This document shows, one piece after another, positions 1 to 9,635 of a stretch of 64,000 nucleotides of DNA. This DNA is from DATLLN01 sp963720885. GTDB lineage: Bacteria > Actinomycetota > Thermoleophilia > Gaiellales > JAICJC01. The DNA lies in the NCBI GenBank assembly GCA_963720885.1, contig CAVRGW010000005.1, positions 1,302,001-1,366,000 on the forward strand. The letters are read 5' to 3'. Position 1 is the first letter of the stretch, and the number at the start of each line of letters is the position of its first letter. Made by a program: the position numbers and the translations under genes. The notes below the pieces were generated by a model, which was given only the letters and a program-made list of their open reading frames with translations, was not told the DNA's origin and made no database searches.

Positions 1-13
1 GATATCTGCCGAT

Positions 14-1861
14 GTGAAGAGGGAGTCGTCTTCGCGTCTCAGCTCCCCCATGACAACCCGCGTTCGTCTTCTGCTCACGGCGGCACTCGTGTGCGCGACG
101 GCCCTCGGCCTCGCCGCAGGCAGCCGCATGCCCGGCGCGCGGTCGGACACCGCGGCTCACCTCGCCGACTCGATCGCCGGGCGACTCGTCCAGGCCACGC
201 CGCGGCAGCGGCGGGCGGTCATCCGGGAGGCGCGCGCGGCCGCCGCGCGGGACGGGGCGAGCGTGGTGATCATCGACGGCGGAGGCGGGGTCGCAGGCCG
301 GACACGGGTCGTCCCGCGGCCGCTGATCGACGCCATCCGTGGCAGACCCAGCGACAGCCGGATCGCGGTGCGGAGCTGGGGCGGCGGCGCGCGCGTCGGT
401 GTCCTCGCGGGTCCGGCTGCCTCCGGTGCCGGCCCGCCGCTCTGGCTGCTCGGCGGCGGCGCAGCGCTGCTCGTCGCACTGCTGCTGGCCGCTGTCGGAC
501 TACCGCCGGTGCGCCGGCCGTCGACGCCGCGTGCACGGCGGACGGGCCCCGCGACGCCGGCTGCGGTCGAGGCCGCCGTCGCCCGCTACGACCCGCTGAC
601 CGGACTGCCGAACCGGATGCTCCTGCGGGAGACGGCCGAGGCGGCGATCATCCGCCGTCGCGGCGACGAGCGGGTGTCCCTGCTGCTGTTCGACCTCGAC
701 GAGTTCAAGGAGGTCAACGACAACCTCGGCCACTTCAGCGGCGACTCGCTGCTGCGCGCTCTGACCGCGCGGCTGGAGCCGCAGATGCCCCACGGCGCGA
801 TGCTGGCGCGGCTGGGCGGGGACGAGTTCGCCGTGCTGGCGCCGGTCGGGCTGGAGGGCGCGGGCGCCATCGCCACCGCCATCGGCCGGCTGCTCGAGCG
901 GCCGTTCGCGATCGACGGGATGATGTTGCAGCTCGATGCGAGCATCGGCGTCGCCGTCTGCCCCGATCACGCGCCGGACTTCGAGACCTTGCTCAAGCAG
1001 GCCGACACGGCCATGTACGTGGCCAAGCGCAACCGCACCGGGGTCGAGGTGCACGACGTCGGGCGCGAGCAGCAGCACACGTCGCGTCTGGCGCTGGCCG
1101 CCGACCTGCGGCGGGGCATCGACGCCGGCGAGCTCACGCTGGAGTACCAGCCGCAAGCCGAGCTGCGTGGCGGCATCTGCGGCGTGGAGGCGCTCGTCCG
1201 CTGGGAGCACCCCGAGCGCGGCCGGATTCCGCCCGACCAGTTCATCCCGCTCGCCGAGCGCAGCGGGCTGATCCGGCTGCTGACCATGTCGGTGCTCGAG
1301 CAGGCGGTCGCACAGTGCAAGCGGTGGCTGGACGAGGACGGCATCCGCCTGCCCGTCTCGGTCAACCTCTCGACCCGCGACCTGATCGACGCCGACCTGC
1401 CGGCGCAGATCTCGCGCACCATCGACCGCGCCGGCCTCGATCCCTCGCTGCTCGTGGTCGAGATCACCGAGAGCGTGCTGATGGCCGACCCGACCCGCTC
1501 ACAGGAGATCGTGTCGCGGATCGGCGCCCTCGGCGTCGCGGCGGCGATCGACGACTTCGGCAGCGGATATTCCTCGCTCGCCTACCTGAAGCGGCTGCCG
1601 GTGCAGGCGCTCAAGATCGACCAGACGTTCGTCTTCAACATGACCAGCGACTCGCAGGACATGAAGATCGTGCAGGCGATCGTCGACCTGGCCCACAACC
1701 TCGGTCTGCGGGTGATCGCGGAGGGTGTGGAGACGCTCGAGGCGTGGGAGCGCCTGGGCGATCTGGGCTGTGACGAGATCCAGGGATTCGCGCTCTCCCG
1801 GCCACGCTCGTCGCCCGACCTGGTGCGCTGGCTGCGCGAGCGCGAACGCCTGGCCGCCTAG
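14..1861 (+). CDS. Membrane-anchored GGDEF-EAL cyclic-di-GMP protein
   Basis: Bifunctional c-di-GMP enzyme: GGDEF domains make c-di-GMP from GTP and EAL domains hydrolyse it. An N-terminal hydrophobic segment (about residues 18-36) and a second one at about 141-163 bracket a short extracytoplasmic region, so the catalytic part is cytoplasmic. The cyclase motif GGDEF is intact at residues 268-272, and the EAL motif is intact at 392-394 inside VEALVRW. EITESVLM and DDFGSGYSSL, the usual metal-binding EAL motifs, are also present, so both activities could exist. The start is uncertain: GTG at 14 lies in a frame open to the window edge, and an in-frame ATG at 50 directly precedes the signal anchor, but neither has a clear ribosome binding site. 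The next gene follows after 50 bp. Confidence 0.93.
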   Translation: MKRESSSRLSSPMTTRVRLLLTAALVCATALGLAAGSRMPGARSDTAAHLADSIAGRLVQATPRQRRAVIREARAAAARDGASVVIIDGGGGVAGRTRVVPRPLIDAIRGRPSDSRIAVRSWGGGARVGVLAGPAASGAGPPLWLLGGGAALLVALLLAAVGLPPVRRPSTPRARRTGPATPAAVEAAVARYDPLTGLPNRMLLRETAEAAIIRRRGDERVSLLLFDLDEFKEVNDNLGHFSGDSLLRALTARLEPQMPHGAMLARLGGDEFAVLAPVGLEGAGAIATAIGRLLERPFAIDGMMLQLDASIGVAVCPDHAPDFETLLKQADTAMYVAKRNRTGVEVHDVGREQQHTSRLALAADLRRGIDAGELTLEYQPQAELRGGICGVEALVRWEHPERGRIPPDQFIPLAERSGLIRLLTMSVLEQAVAQCKRWLDEDGIRLPVSVNLSTRDLIDADLPAQISRTIDRAGLDPSLLVVEITESVLMADPTRSQEIVSRIGALGVAAAIDDFGSGYSSLAYLKRLPVQALKIDQTFVFNMTSDSQDMKIVQAIVDLAHNLGLRVIAEGVETLEAWERLGDLGCDEIQGFALSRPRSSPDLVRWLRERERLAA

Positions 1862-1911
1862 CCGCGTCGCAAGGCGGCGCAGGGCAGCGCCGTTTGCGAG
1901 AGAATCGTCCG

Positions 1912-3981
1912 ATGGCGACTCGAGAGGCAACCTATGCGCAGGAGCCGACCTGGCACGCGGAGCAGCCGCGACTGCGCGCTCCGCACCTGGTGTTGCAGTG
2001 GATCGTGTCGGCAATCGCGCTGCTGGTCGCCGCGTGGATCGTCCCCGGAGCCGACGTCAACGGATTCTGGAGCGCGCTGCTCGCGGCCGCGGTGATCGCG
2101 GTGCTGAACGCGATCCTGCCGCCGTTGGTGGCGGCGCTGCGCCTGCCATTCACACTGATCACCGGATTCCTCGGCGTGCTGATCCTGGACGCCCTGATGC
2201 TGATGGCGGCCGACAGCATCACGGACGGAGACCTGCACGTGTCGGGGTTCGGCGTCGCCCTGGTGGTCGCCTTGGTGGCGTCCGCGGTCAGCCTGGTGAT
2301 CGAGATCGGCGCCGGCGTCGACGACGACAGCGAGTACTCGTTCCGGGTCATCCAGCGCGTCGCGCGTCGCAACGGGGGACAGCAGAAGACCGACGAGCCG
2401 GGAATCATCTACCTCGAAATCGACGGCCTCGGGCTTCCCATTCTGCGCCGGGCGATGCGCGACGGCAACGCGCCCAACATGGCCCGGTGGATGGCCGAGG
2501 AGGGCTACACGCTGACCGGCTGGGAGACCGACCTGTCATCCCAGACCGGCGCCAGCCAGGCCGGCATCCTGCTCGGCTCGAACGAGGACATCCCCGCCTT
2601 CCGCTGGGTCGAGAAGGAGACGGGCAGGCTGATGACCTGCTCAGCGCCGGACGACTGTGAGGAGATCGAGCGCCGCCACACCAGCGGCAAGGGCCTGTTG
2701 CGGGACGGCGGCGCCAGCCGTGGCAACCTGTTGTCGGGCGAGGCGGACGAAGTGATCCTGACGGTCAGCCGGATCAACGCCGAGAAGGGCGCAAACCCCG
2801 GGTACCGAGCATTCTTCGCCAACGGATTCAACGTCACCCGGGTGCTGGTGCTGTTCGGCTGGGAGTTGATCCTGGAGTGGGTTGCGAACCTGCGGTCGAT
2901 CCGCCGTGACGTACAGCCGCGCGGCCACCGTGGTGGCCCGTATCCGTTCATCCGCGCCGGGATGTGCGTCGTCGTCCGCGACCTGATCGTGTACGGCGTG
3001 CTGTCGGACATGATGGCGGGCCGTCCCGCCGTCTACGCCACGTTCTCGAGCTACGACGAGGTCGCCCACCACTCGGGCCTGGAGCGGGCGGACACGCTGG
3101 AGGCGCTGCGCAAGCTGGACGCCCAGTTCGGCCGCATCGAGAAGGCCCGCCGCTACGCGCCCCGCCCGTACGAGATCGTCGTCCTGTCCGATCACGGCCA
3201 GACCCAGGGCGCCACCTTCAAGCAGCGCAACGGCTACGGCCTGGACGACCTGGTCGAGCGGTCGCTCTCGGCCGGCGACGTGATGGAGATCGCGGACGGC
3301 GACGAGCAGCAGTCGATGGTCGGCCACGCGATCGGCGAGGCTACCGGCCGCGACGCCGAGAAGGAGGCCGCCAAGCACGACAAGAAGGACGTCAGCGGCA
3401 AGAGCGTGGTCGTGCTGGGCTCCGGCAACCTCGGCCTCGTCTACCTGATGGACGAGCCGCGGCGGCTGACACGCGAGGAGATCGACGCCCGCCATCCCGA
3501 CCTGATCCCCGCGCTCCGGGCGCATCCGCATGTCGGATGGATCCTCGTGCACTCCCAGGAGCAGGGGGCGCTGGCGATGGGCGAGGGCGGCATCCACCAC
3601 CTGGAGACGGGGCACGTCGAGGGTGACGACCCGCTGGCGGCGTTCTCGCCGACCGCGCCCCAGCATCTGCTGCGCACGGACGGCTTCGCCCACGTCGCCG
3701 ACATCATGGTCGGCAGCTTCTACGACCCCGGCCTGGACGAGGGGTGCGCGTTCGAGGAGCTGATCTCGTTCCACGGCGGCATCGGCGGACCGCAGACCGA
3801 GGCATTCATCCTCCACCGGCGGGAGCTGCAGCTGCCGGACGAGCCGCTGATCGGCGCGGCCCACGTCAACGAGCTGCTGCGCGGCTGGCGGGCGCACCTC
3901 CAGGGCGCGGAAGTGCCAAAGGGGTCAGGAACCTCTGGCAGCGTGCCAGAGGTTCCTGACCCCAGCGGTACAGCTCGTTAG
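1912..3981 (+). CDS. Holin-like 4-TM domain fused to alkaline phosphatase/phosphodiesterase domain
   Basis: The 689-residue protein has two parts. Residues about 25-130 hold four hydrophobic segments like the mycobacterial-type phage holin superfamily IV proteins. Residues about 165-660 are a type I phosphodiesterase/nucleotide pyrophosphatase-like domain: it opens with IIYLEIDGLGLP, has the DLSSQTGASQAG segment where the nucleophile is expected, and later shows VLSDHGQTQG and GEGGIHH. It is therefore probably a membrane-tethered hydrolase of phosphate esters; the substrate is unknown. ATG at 1912 is chosen over an upstream TTG at 1894 because it starts the conserved protein. The last codons run through a 43-bp perfect inverted repeat, so the C-terminal tail is probably acquired. 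It converges on the next gene with a 4-bp overlap. Confidence 0.85.
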   Translation: MATREATYAQEPTWHAEQPRLRAPHLVLQWIVSAIALLVAAWIVPGADVNGFWSALLAAAVIAVLNAILPPLVAALRLPFTLITGFLGVLILDALMLMAADSITDGDLHVSGFGVALVVALVASAVSLVIEIGAGVDDDSEYSFRVIQRVARRNGGQQKTDEPGIIYLEIDGLGLPILRRAMRDGNAPNMARWMAEEGYTLTGWETDLSSQTGASQAGILLGSNEDIPAFRWVEKETGRLMTCSAPDDCEEIERRHTSGKGLLRDGGASRGNLLSGEADEVILTVSRINAEKGANPGYRAFFANGFNVTRVLVLFGWELILEWVANLRSIRRDVQPRGHRGGPYPFIRAGMCVVVRDLIVYGVLSDMMAGRPAVYATFSSYDEVAHHSGLERADTLEALRKLDAQFGRIEKARRYAPRPYEIVVLSDHGQTQGATFKQRNGYGLDDLVERSLSAGDVMEIADGDEQQSMVGHAIGEATGRDAEKEAAKHDKKDVSGKSVVVLGSGNLGLVYLMDEPRRLTREEIDARHPDLIPALRAHPHVGWILVHSQEQGALAMGEGGIHHLETGHVEGDDPLAAFSPTAPQHLLRTDGFAHVADIMVGSFYDPGLDEGCAFEELISFHGGIGGPQTEAFILHRRELQLPDEPLIGAAHVNELLRGWRAHLQGAEVPKGSGTSGSVPEVPDPSGTAR
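3921..3963. repeat. Perfect inverted repeat with GGGGTCAG core (copy 1)
   Basis: Two perfectly complementary 20-bp arms (3921-3940 and 3944-3963) are separated by the 3-base loop GCG. The outer ends read GGGGTCAGG and CCTGACCCC. The repeat lies inside the last codons of the upstream gene and could act as a terminator hairpin for that gene or for the convergent one. Copies with the same outer core occur at 23359-23383 and 32653-32710. Confidence 0.9.
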
Positions 3982-4178
3982 CCGATCGAGTGGTTGACGG
4001 CGAGAAGCTTCCAGCCGTCCTCGCGCAGCACCCACACGTCGGTGCGCACCTCGTAGGCAAAGCGGTACGACGCCAGCGCTGTGTCGCCGGCGATGGTGAC
4101 GACGGGCTCGACGCCGTCGCGCTCCTCGACCAGCTCCTTCAACTCGGACGCTGGATCGATTGCGATTGCTGTCGTCAT
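3978..4178 (-). CDS. Small NTF2/SnoaL-like protein, probably truncated
   Basis: A 66-residue protein whose second half (YEVRTDVWVLREDGWKLLAV) resembles the last strands of NTF2/SnoaL-fold proteins such as DUF4440, where a residue pair before the C-terminus closes the cone-shaped barrel. It is much shorter than a full domain of about 120 residues, so it is either a minimal version or a remnant. ATG at 4178 is preceded by GAGGGGGTCAG, a good ribosome binding site, which supports real translation. It converges on the phosphodiesterase gene, overlapping its stop codon. The ligand or role cannot be told. Confidence 0.6.
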   Translation of the reverse strand: MTTAIAIDPASELKELVEERDGVEPVVTIAGDTALASYRFAYEVRTDVWVLREDGWKLLAVNHSIG

Positions 4179-4352
4179 GTCTGACCCCCTCAGAACCGTT
4201 ATGACCGCCGGACCCCTCCTGGCCGGTCACACCCGTAATCGCCCGCCATCGCCGGGACTGAATACGCACGATCGATTCTTTGCAAAACCGTTACAGATTG
4301 TGGAATCACGGCCAGCGGCACACCGGACGGCAGCCGGTGTCATGCTGTGGGC

Positions 4353-5791
4353 GTGAGGAACGGGTCGAACACCGAGCCGCACCGCTCGCTCTGGCTCGAG
4401 GAGGCGCTGGCCGGCCGCGAGGACGCCGCCCGCTCGAGGGCGCTGCGCGCGCCGACGTGGCGATCATGGGCGGAGGCTACGTCGGCCTGTGGACGGCGCA
4501 TCCGCATCAAGGAGCGCGATCCCCCGGCCTGCGACGTCGTCGTGCTCGAGCAGGACATCTGCGGCGGCGGCGCCAGCGGCCGCAACGGCGGCGTTCGTGC
4601 TGTCGTGGTGGGCCAAGCTCGGCACGCTCGTCAAGCTGTGCGGCGGCGAGCGGGCGCGCTCGCAGGTCGCCGCGAGGCGGCGGACGACGCGATCGGCGAG
4701 ATCGGCGACGTTCTGCCAACGCCCACGGCATCGACGCGGACTATCGACCGCGGCGGCTAGCTGTGGACGGCCACGCACCGAGGCGCAGCTCGGCGCCTGG
4801 GATGGACCGTCGAGCTGACTGCGCGAGCTGGGCGCCGACGGCGTTCGAGCGAGCTGGTCGCCCGAGGAGATCGCGCGGCGCGCGGGATCGCCGCGCACAT
4901 CGCCGGGCGTGCTCGAGCCGACGCGCGGCGACCGTCCAGCCCGCCGAAGCTCGCCGCGCGGCCTGCGCCGCGTCGCGCTCGAGCTGGGCGTCCGCATCCA
5001 CGAGCACACGCGTCGTCACGCGGATCGACCGCAGCGGCCCGCGGTGCTGCGACACGACGGCGGCGTCGGTCGACGGCCGGCAGGGTCGTGATCGCCACCA
5101 ACGCCTGGGCGGCGAGCATGCGCGAGCTGCACACGCGCGCTGGTCGTCATCTCGAGCGACATCGTGGCTCACCGAGCCGATCGCCCGAGCGGCTGGCCGA
5201 GATCGGCTGGACCGGCGACGAGTGCATCACCGACTCGCAGCTGATGATCCACTACTACCGCACGCACCCGCGACGGGCGCGATCGCGTTCGGCAAGGGCG
5301 GCTGGGGCATCGCGCTACGGCGGGCGGATCGCCGGCGGCTTCGACCGACGACGCGCGGCGCGCGCGAGCTGGTCGAGCACGACCTGCGGCTGGCTCTACC
5401 CGCAGCTGGCCGACGTGCCGGTCGACGCACGACTGGTGCGGGCCCGATCGACCGTTCGCCGACCGGCCTGCCGATGCTCGGCCACCTGGGCGGCACGCGA
5501 GCACATCGTCTACGGCGTCGGCTGGAGCGGCAACGGCGTCGGGCCGTCGCGTGATCGGCGGCCGGATCCTGGCGTCGCTGGCGCTCGACGCGCGACGACA
5601 GTGGGCGCAGTCGCCCGCTGGTCGACCAGCGCATCGCCCCGTTCCCGCCGGAGCCGATCCGGTTCCTCGGCGCCCACGTCGTCCGTGAGGGCGTGCACCG
5701 CAAGGAGCGGGCCGAGGCAGCCGGCCGCCGGCCAAGCCGGCTCGCGGTGGCCGTCGCCGGGCTGGCCCCGTCCGGGCTCGAGGACAAGTAG
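4353..5791 (+). pseudogene. Frameshifted FAD-dependent oxidoreductase (DAO/OrdL-like)
   Basis: Pieces of one protein are spread over all three forward frames. In order they read a short N-terminus, a dinucleotide-binding motif (VAIMGGGYVGLWTA), CGGGASGRNGG, VIATNAWAASMRE, and a C-terminal part ending in GLPMLGHLGG and GVGWSGNGVGPS. This is the order in DAO-family amine and amino-acid oxidases such as gamma-glutamylputrescine oxidase. Many one- or two-base indels, mostly in GC/CG runs, break the frame. Codon bias stays strongly GC3 in every piece, so the damage is recent or is a sequencing artefact. The most likely start is GTG 4353, and the stop TAG at 5789 lies 4 bases before the downstream cupin gene. 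Confidence 0.8.
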
Positions 5792-5795
5792 CTCG

Positions 5796-6185
5796 GTGGC
5801 CCACCGGACGGCGCACATCGACGGGCTGGAGTTCGCCGAGCGACCGTATCGCGAACAGGATGCGCCGCGGCACGCGGCCAGCCTGACCGAGGCGCTCGGC
5901 CTCGAGTCGTCCCGGGCGACCGTCTGGCGCTACCCGCCCGGTGCCCGGGGGCGGCGCCACCGGGAGGGCGCCCAGGAGGAGGTGTTCGCCGTGCTCGAGG
6001 GCACGGTCACCCTGGCGCTGGGCGAGCCGCCGGAGCTGGTCGAGGTGAAGGCGGGCGGGTTCGCACGGGTCTCGACGGGCACCGAGATCCAGGTGCGCAA
6101 CGAGGGCGCCGCCGACGCGGTGCTGCTGATCTGGGGCGCGCCGCCGGTCACCGGCCGCGGCGAACTGCTCGACGACCCCGCCTAG
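5796..6185 (+). CDS. Cupin-domain protein
   Basis: A 129-residue single cupin. The first cupin motif is visible as PPGARGRRHREGAQEEVFAV and the second as GGFARVSTGTEIQVRN. Metal ligands are partly replaced (the usual HxH is HRE), so metal binding is doubtful and it may be a structural or sugar-binding cupin. GTG at 5796 is chosen because it follows the preceding stop by 4 bases, suggesting cotranscription with the broken FAD oxidoreductase. Its stop overlaps the convergent GMC gene. The exact role is unknown. Confidence 0.75.
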   Translation: MAHRTAHIDGLEFAERPYREQDAPRHAASLTEALGLESSRATVWRYPPGARGRRHREGAQEEVFAVLEGTVTLALGEPPELVEVKAGGFARVSTGTEIQVRNEGAADAVLLIWGAPPVTGRGELLDDPA

Positions 6186-7738
6186 GCCATCCGCTGCAGC
6201 AGGTGGTCGCCCACCCGCAGCGAGTTCGCCATCGCCGTGAGCGCCGGGTTGACCGCGCCGATGCTGGGGAAGACGCTGGTGTCGACGACGTACAGGTTGT
6301 CGACCTCGTGGGCGCGGCAGTCCGCGTTCGAGCACGGACGTGGCCGGGTCGGACGCCGAACCGGCACGTGCCCGCCTGGTGCGCGACCCCGGCCACCGGG
6401 ATCTCGTTCTTCATGTACGCGAAGCGGTGCAGCAGGTGGTCCTCGTGCATGCCCAGCTTGCCGAGCATCGACCGCAGCTTCTCGTACAGCCGGCGCTTGG
6501 GCTCATCGTTGGTGGCCGTGTACGCGAGGTGGATCCGCCCCTCGCCGTCGACGGTCACCCGGTTGTCCGGCCGCGGCAGGTCCTCGGTCGAGAGCCAGAA
6601 GTCGACGGCGTGAAGGGCGACCTCGCTCCAGCGACCAGTGCGGCGCGAACCTGCGTCTCGCCCGGCTTCTCGCCGCGGAACATCGGCGCCTGGGACTTGC
6701 CGACCATCTGGATGTTGCCCAGCGGGTAGTCGGCGTCGTCGGCGCCGAAGTAGAAGTCGTTCACGCCCAGCGTCTTCTGGAAGACCGTCGGGTTCTCCTC
6801 GCGAGACAACGCGAGCACGGCCTGGCTGTTGTGGAACATGTAGTTGCGGCCGACCTGGTCGGAGCCGTTCGCCAGCCCGTTCGGGTGGCGGTCGCCGGCG
6901 GAGCTCAGCAGCAGCGGCGGCCGTATTGGCCGCGCCGCAGGCGAGCACGACGAGATCGGCGGCGTAACGCTCCTCCTCGCCGTCGCGCGATGACGACGAC
7001 GCTCGGTGACGCGCCGCCGGCGGCGTCCGTCTCCAGCCGCTCGACGCGCGCGTTGACAAGCAGCGTCACGTTGGGATGCTCCAGCGCGGGGCGGACGCCG
7101 AGCACCTCGGCGTCGGACTTGCCGTGCACGACGCAGGGAAAGCCGTCGCAGTTCCGGCAGCGGACGCAGCGCTGTACGGCATGTCGGACTCGAGCAGCCG
7201 CACGCCGCAGGGCGCGTGGAACGGGTGGAAGCCGGCGGCCGCGAGGTCGTCCGAGAGCTGCTGGATGCGCGGCTCGTGCGAGACCGCCGGGAACGGGTAC
7301 GGCGCGCTCGCCGGCGGCTCGGTCGGGTCCTCGCCGCGGGCGCCGTGCACCTCGTACATCTGCTCGGCCATCGTGTAATACGGCTCCAGCTCGTCGTAGG
7401 AGATCGGCCAGGCGGGCGAGACGCCGTCGTGGTGGCGCAGCTCGCCGAAGTCCTCGGCTCGCAGCCGGTACAGCGCCGCGCCGTAGAGCTTCGTGGCGCC
7501 GCCGACGTTGTAGTGGATCTGGGGCTGGAAGGGCTTGCCCGACGCCGTCGTACCAGGTGTCCGGCGAGACGTAGCGGTTGTCGACGAAAACGTCCTGGGC
7601 GCTCCAGTTCTGCGGCTCCCGGGGCAGCCAGTCGCCGCGCTCGAGCATCAGGATCCGCTTGCCGGACGGCGCCAGGTGCCGGGCCAGCGTCCCGCCGCCC
7701 GCGCCGGTGCCGACGATGATCACGTCGTAGCCGTCCAT
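6182..7738 (-). pseudogene. Frameshifted GMC-family FAD oxidoreductase
   Basis: Glucose-methanol-choline family flavoenzyme in pieces. The N-terminus carries the FAD motif VIIVGTGAGGGTLA with LMLERG downstream, a middle piece has MFHNSQAVLAL and GNIQMVGKSQAP, and the C-terminus has HQAGTCRFG and VVDTSVFPSIGAVNPALT, the conserved GMC C-terminal region. At least four small indels separate these pieces. Full length would be about 515 residues, normal for this family, so nothing large is missing. It is the last gene of the reverse operon zwf - GH15 - GMC and overlaps the GH15 stop codon by one base. An oxidase or dehydrogenase of sugars or alcohols is likely. Confidence 0.82.
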
Positions 7739-9635
7739 CAGTACTGCGCCAGCATCTCGGGGACGATGATCCGGGCGGCGGCCTCGATCAGCGCCAGGTG
7801 GGAGAACGCCTGGGGGAAGTTGCCCAGGTGCTGGCCGGTGGCCGCGTCGAACTCCTCGGCGTACAGGCCCAGCGGCGAGGCGACCCGAAGCAGCCGCTCC
7901 ATCATGTCGCGGGCCTGCTGGATCTCGCCGACCACAGCCAGGGCGGACACCAGCCAGAACGAGCAGATCAGGAACGTGCCTTCCTTGCCCGACAGGCCGT
8001 CGTCGGTCTCGTCGGTGCGGTAGCGCAGGACGAAGCCGTCCTCGGTCAGGTCGTCGGCGATCGCATCCACCGTCGCCCGCAGCCGCTCGTCGTCCGCCGG
8101 CAGGAAGCCGAAGCTCGCGGCCATCAGCGCCGACGCGTCAAGCGAGTCGGTCTCGTAGTGCTGGCGCAGCACACCGGCCGTCGGTGACGCCGTGCTCGAG
8201 CACGTCGTTGCGGATCTCCTCGGCCGTGGCCGCCCAGGTCTCGGCCAGCCCGGCATCGCCCCGGATCCCGGCCAGCTTGGCGGCCCGGTCGAGCGCCACC
8301 CAGCACATGATCTTGGACGAGACGTAGTGCTGCGGCGCGCCGCGCGCCTCCCAGATGCCCTGATCGGGGCTCTGCCAGACCTTTGTGGCGCACTCGGCCT
8401 GGGACTGCACGATCGGCCACAGCCGCCGGGGCAGGCGCTGGCTCTTGCGGGTATGCAGCAGGATCGAGTCGAGCACGGCGCCGAACACGTCGTTCTGCCG
8501 CTGGTCGAAGGCGCCGTTGCCGATCCGCACGGGTCGCGCGCCGGCGTAGCCGGACAGGTCGTCGCGCGTCGACTCCGGCAGCTGCCGCCGACCGTCGATG
8601 CCGTACATGATCTGCAGCGACCCGTCCTCGGTCGGCTCCAGGTCGGCGACGAACTGCATGAACTCGTCGGCCTCCCAGTCGAGATTCAGCCAGTGCAGCG
8701 CCTGCAAGCGTGAACGTCGTGTCGCGCATCCAGGTGTACCGGTAGTCCCAGTTGCGCTCGCCGCCCGGCGTCTCCGGCAGCGAGGTGGTCAGCGCGGCGA
8801 CGGTGGCGCCGGTGGGCATGTAGGTCAGCCCCTTGACCACCAGCGCCGAGCGCTGAAGCGGCTCGCGCCACCGGTGGTCGGGCGTGCGGGCGTTGCCCAG
8901 CCAGTTTCGCCAGTAGCCGATGGTCGCCCGGATCCTGGCGTCGGCCTCGTCGACGTCGGCCGGGGCGGCGAGGTTCTCGGCCCAGGACAGCGCGCAGAAC
9001 GCACGCTCGCCGTCCTGGAGCACGTGCCGCGCCCGCACGCGCGTCCCCTCGACGCCCAGCGCGAGGTCGGACGCCAGCCGGAACCGCTGGCCAGCGCCGG
9101 ACGCGTCCGCCGCGTGACGACCGCCGTCCACCAGCTCCCACGTCGCCGGCTCGCGGCCGTAGTCGAAGCACGGCTCGCACACCAGCTCGACCTCCACCTT
9201 GCCCTCGACGCAGCGGACGGTGCGCACGAGCATGTGGTCGGCGTCCTCGTCGGCCGGCGGGCGCGTATGCGGCGTCACCTCGTCCTCGTGGTCGCGCGGA
9301 CCGATGGTCAGCGCGTCGCGCACCTCGATCCAGCCGGTCGGCGTGCGCCAGGTGGTGATCATCACGTTCGTCCCGGCGACGTAGGTGCGCGACACGGGAT
9401 GGGTGATGCCGAACGGCGCGAGCCGCATGCTGCCTGCCTGCCGGTCGAGCAGGCTGCCGAACACGCTGGGCGCATCGAACGCCGGGATGCACAGCCAGTC
9501 GATCGACCCGTCAACGGCGATCAGCGCGCCCGTGTGGCAGTTGGACAGGAAGCCGTACTCCGCGATCGGCGGGAACGGCGACGGCGCCGCCGCGCTCTGC
9601 GGACGCGACTTGGAGTCGGGGCTCGTCGTGCTCAT
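7738..9635 (-). pseudogene. Frameshifted GH15 glucoamylase/trehalase-like protein
   Basis: Family GH15 proteins hydrolyse alpha-glucosidic bonds (glucoamylase, trehalase). The N-terminal domain begins at ATG 9635 with the typical IAEYGFLSNCHTGALI and GSIDWLCIPAFD. The catalytic (alpha/alpha)6 domain has GGERNWDYRYTWMRDTTFTL, then DGSLQIMYGIDG, and the C-terminal piece ends with GNFPQAFSHLALIEAA. Two indels, near 8700 and near 8190, break the frame; the total of about 630 residues is normal. The start overlaps the zwf stop as ATGA, implying translational coupling. It sits between a pentose-phosphate enzyme and a sugar-type oxidoreductase, so storage-sugar catabolism is plausible. Confidence 0.85.

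Noticed and set aside
1499..2014. Reverse-strand frames inside the GGDEF-EAL and phosphodiesterase genes
   Set aside because: GC-rich antisense shadows without recognisable domains, overlapping well-supported genes.
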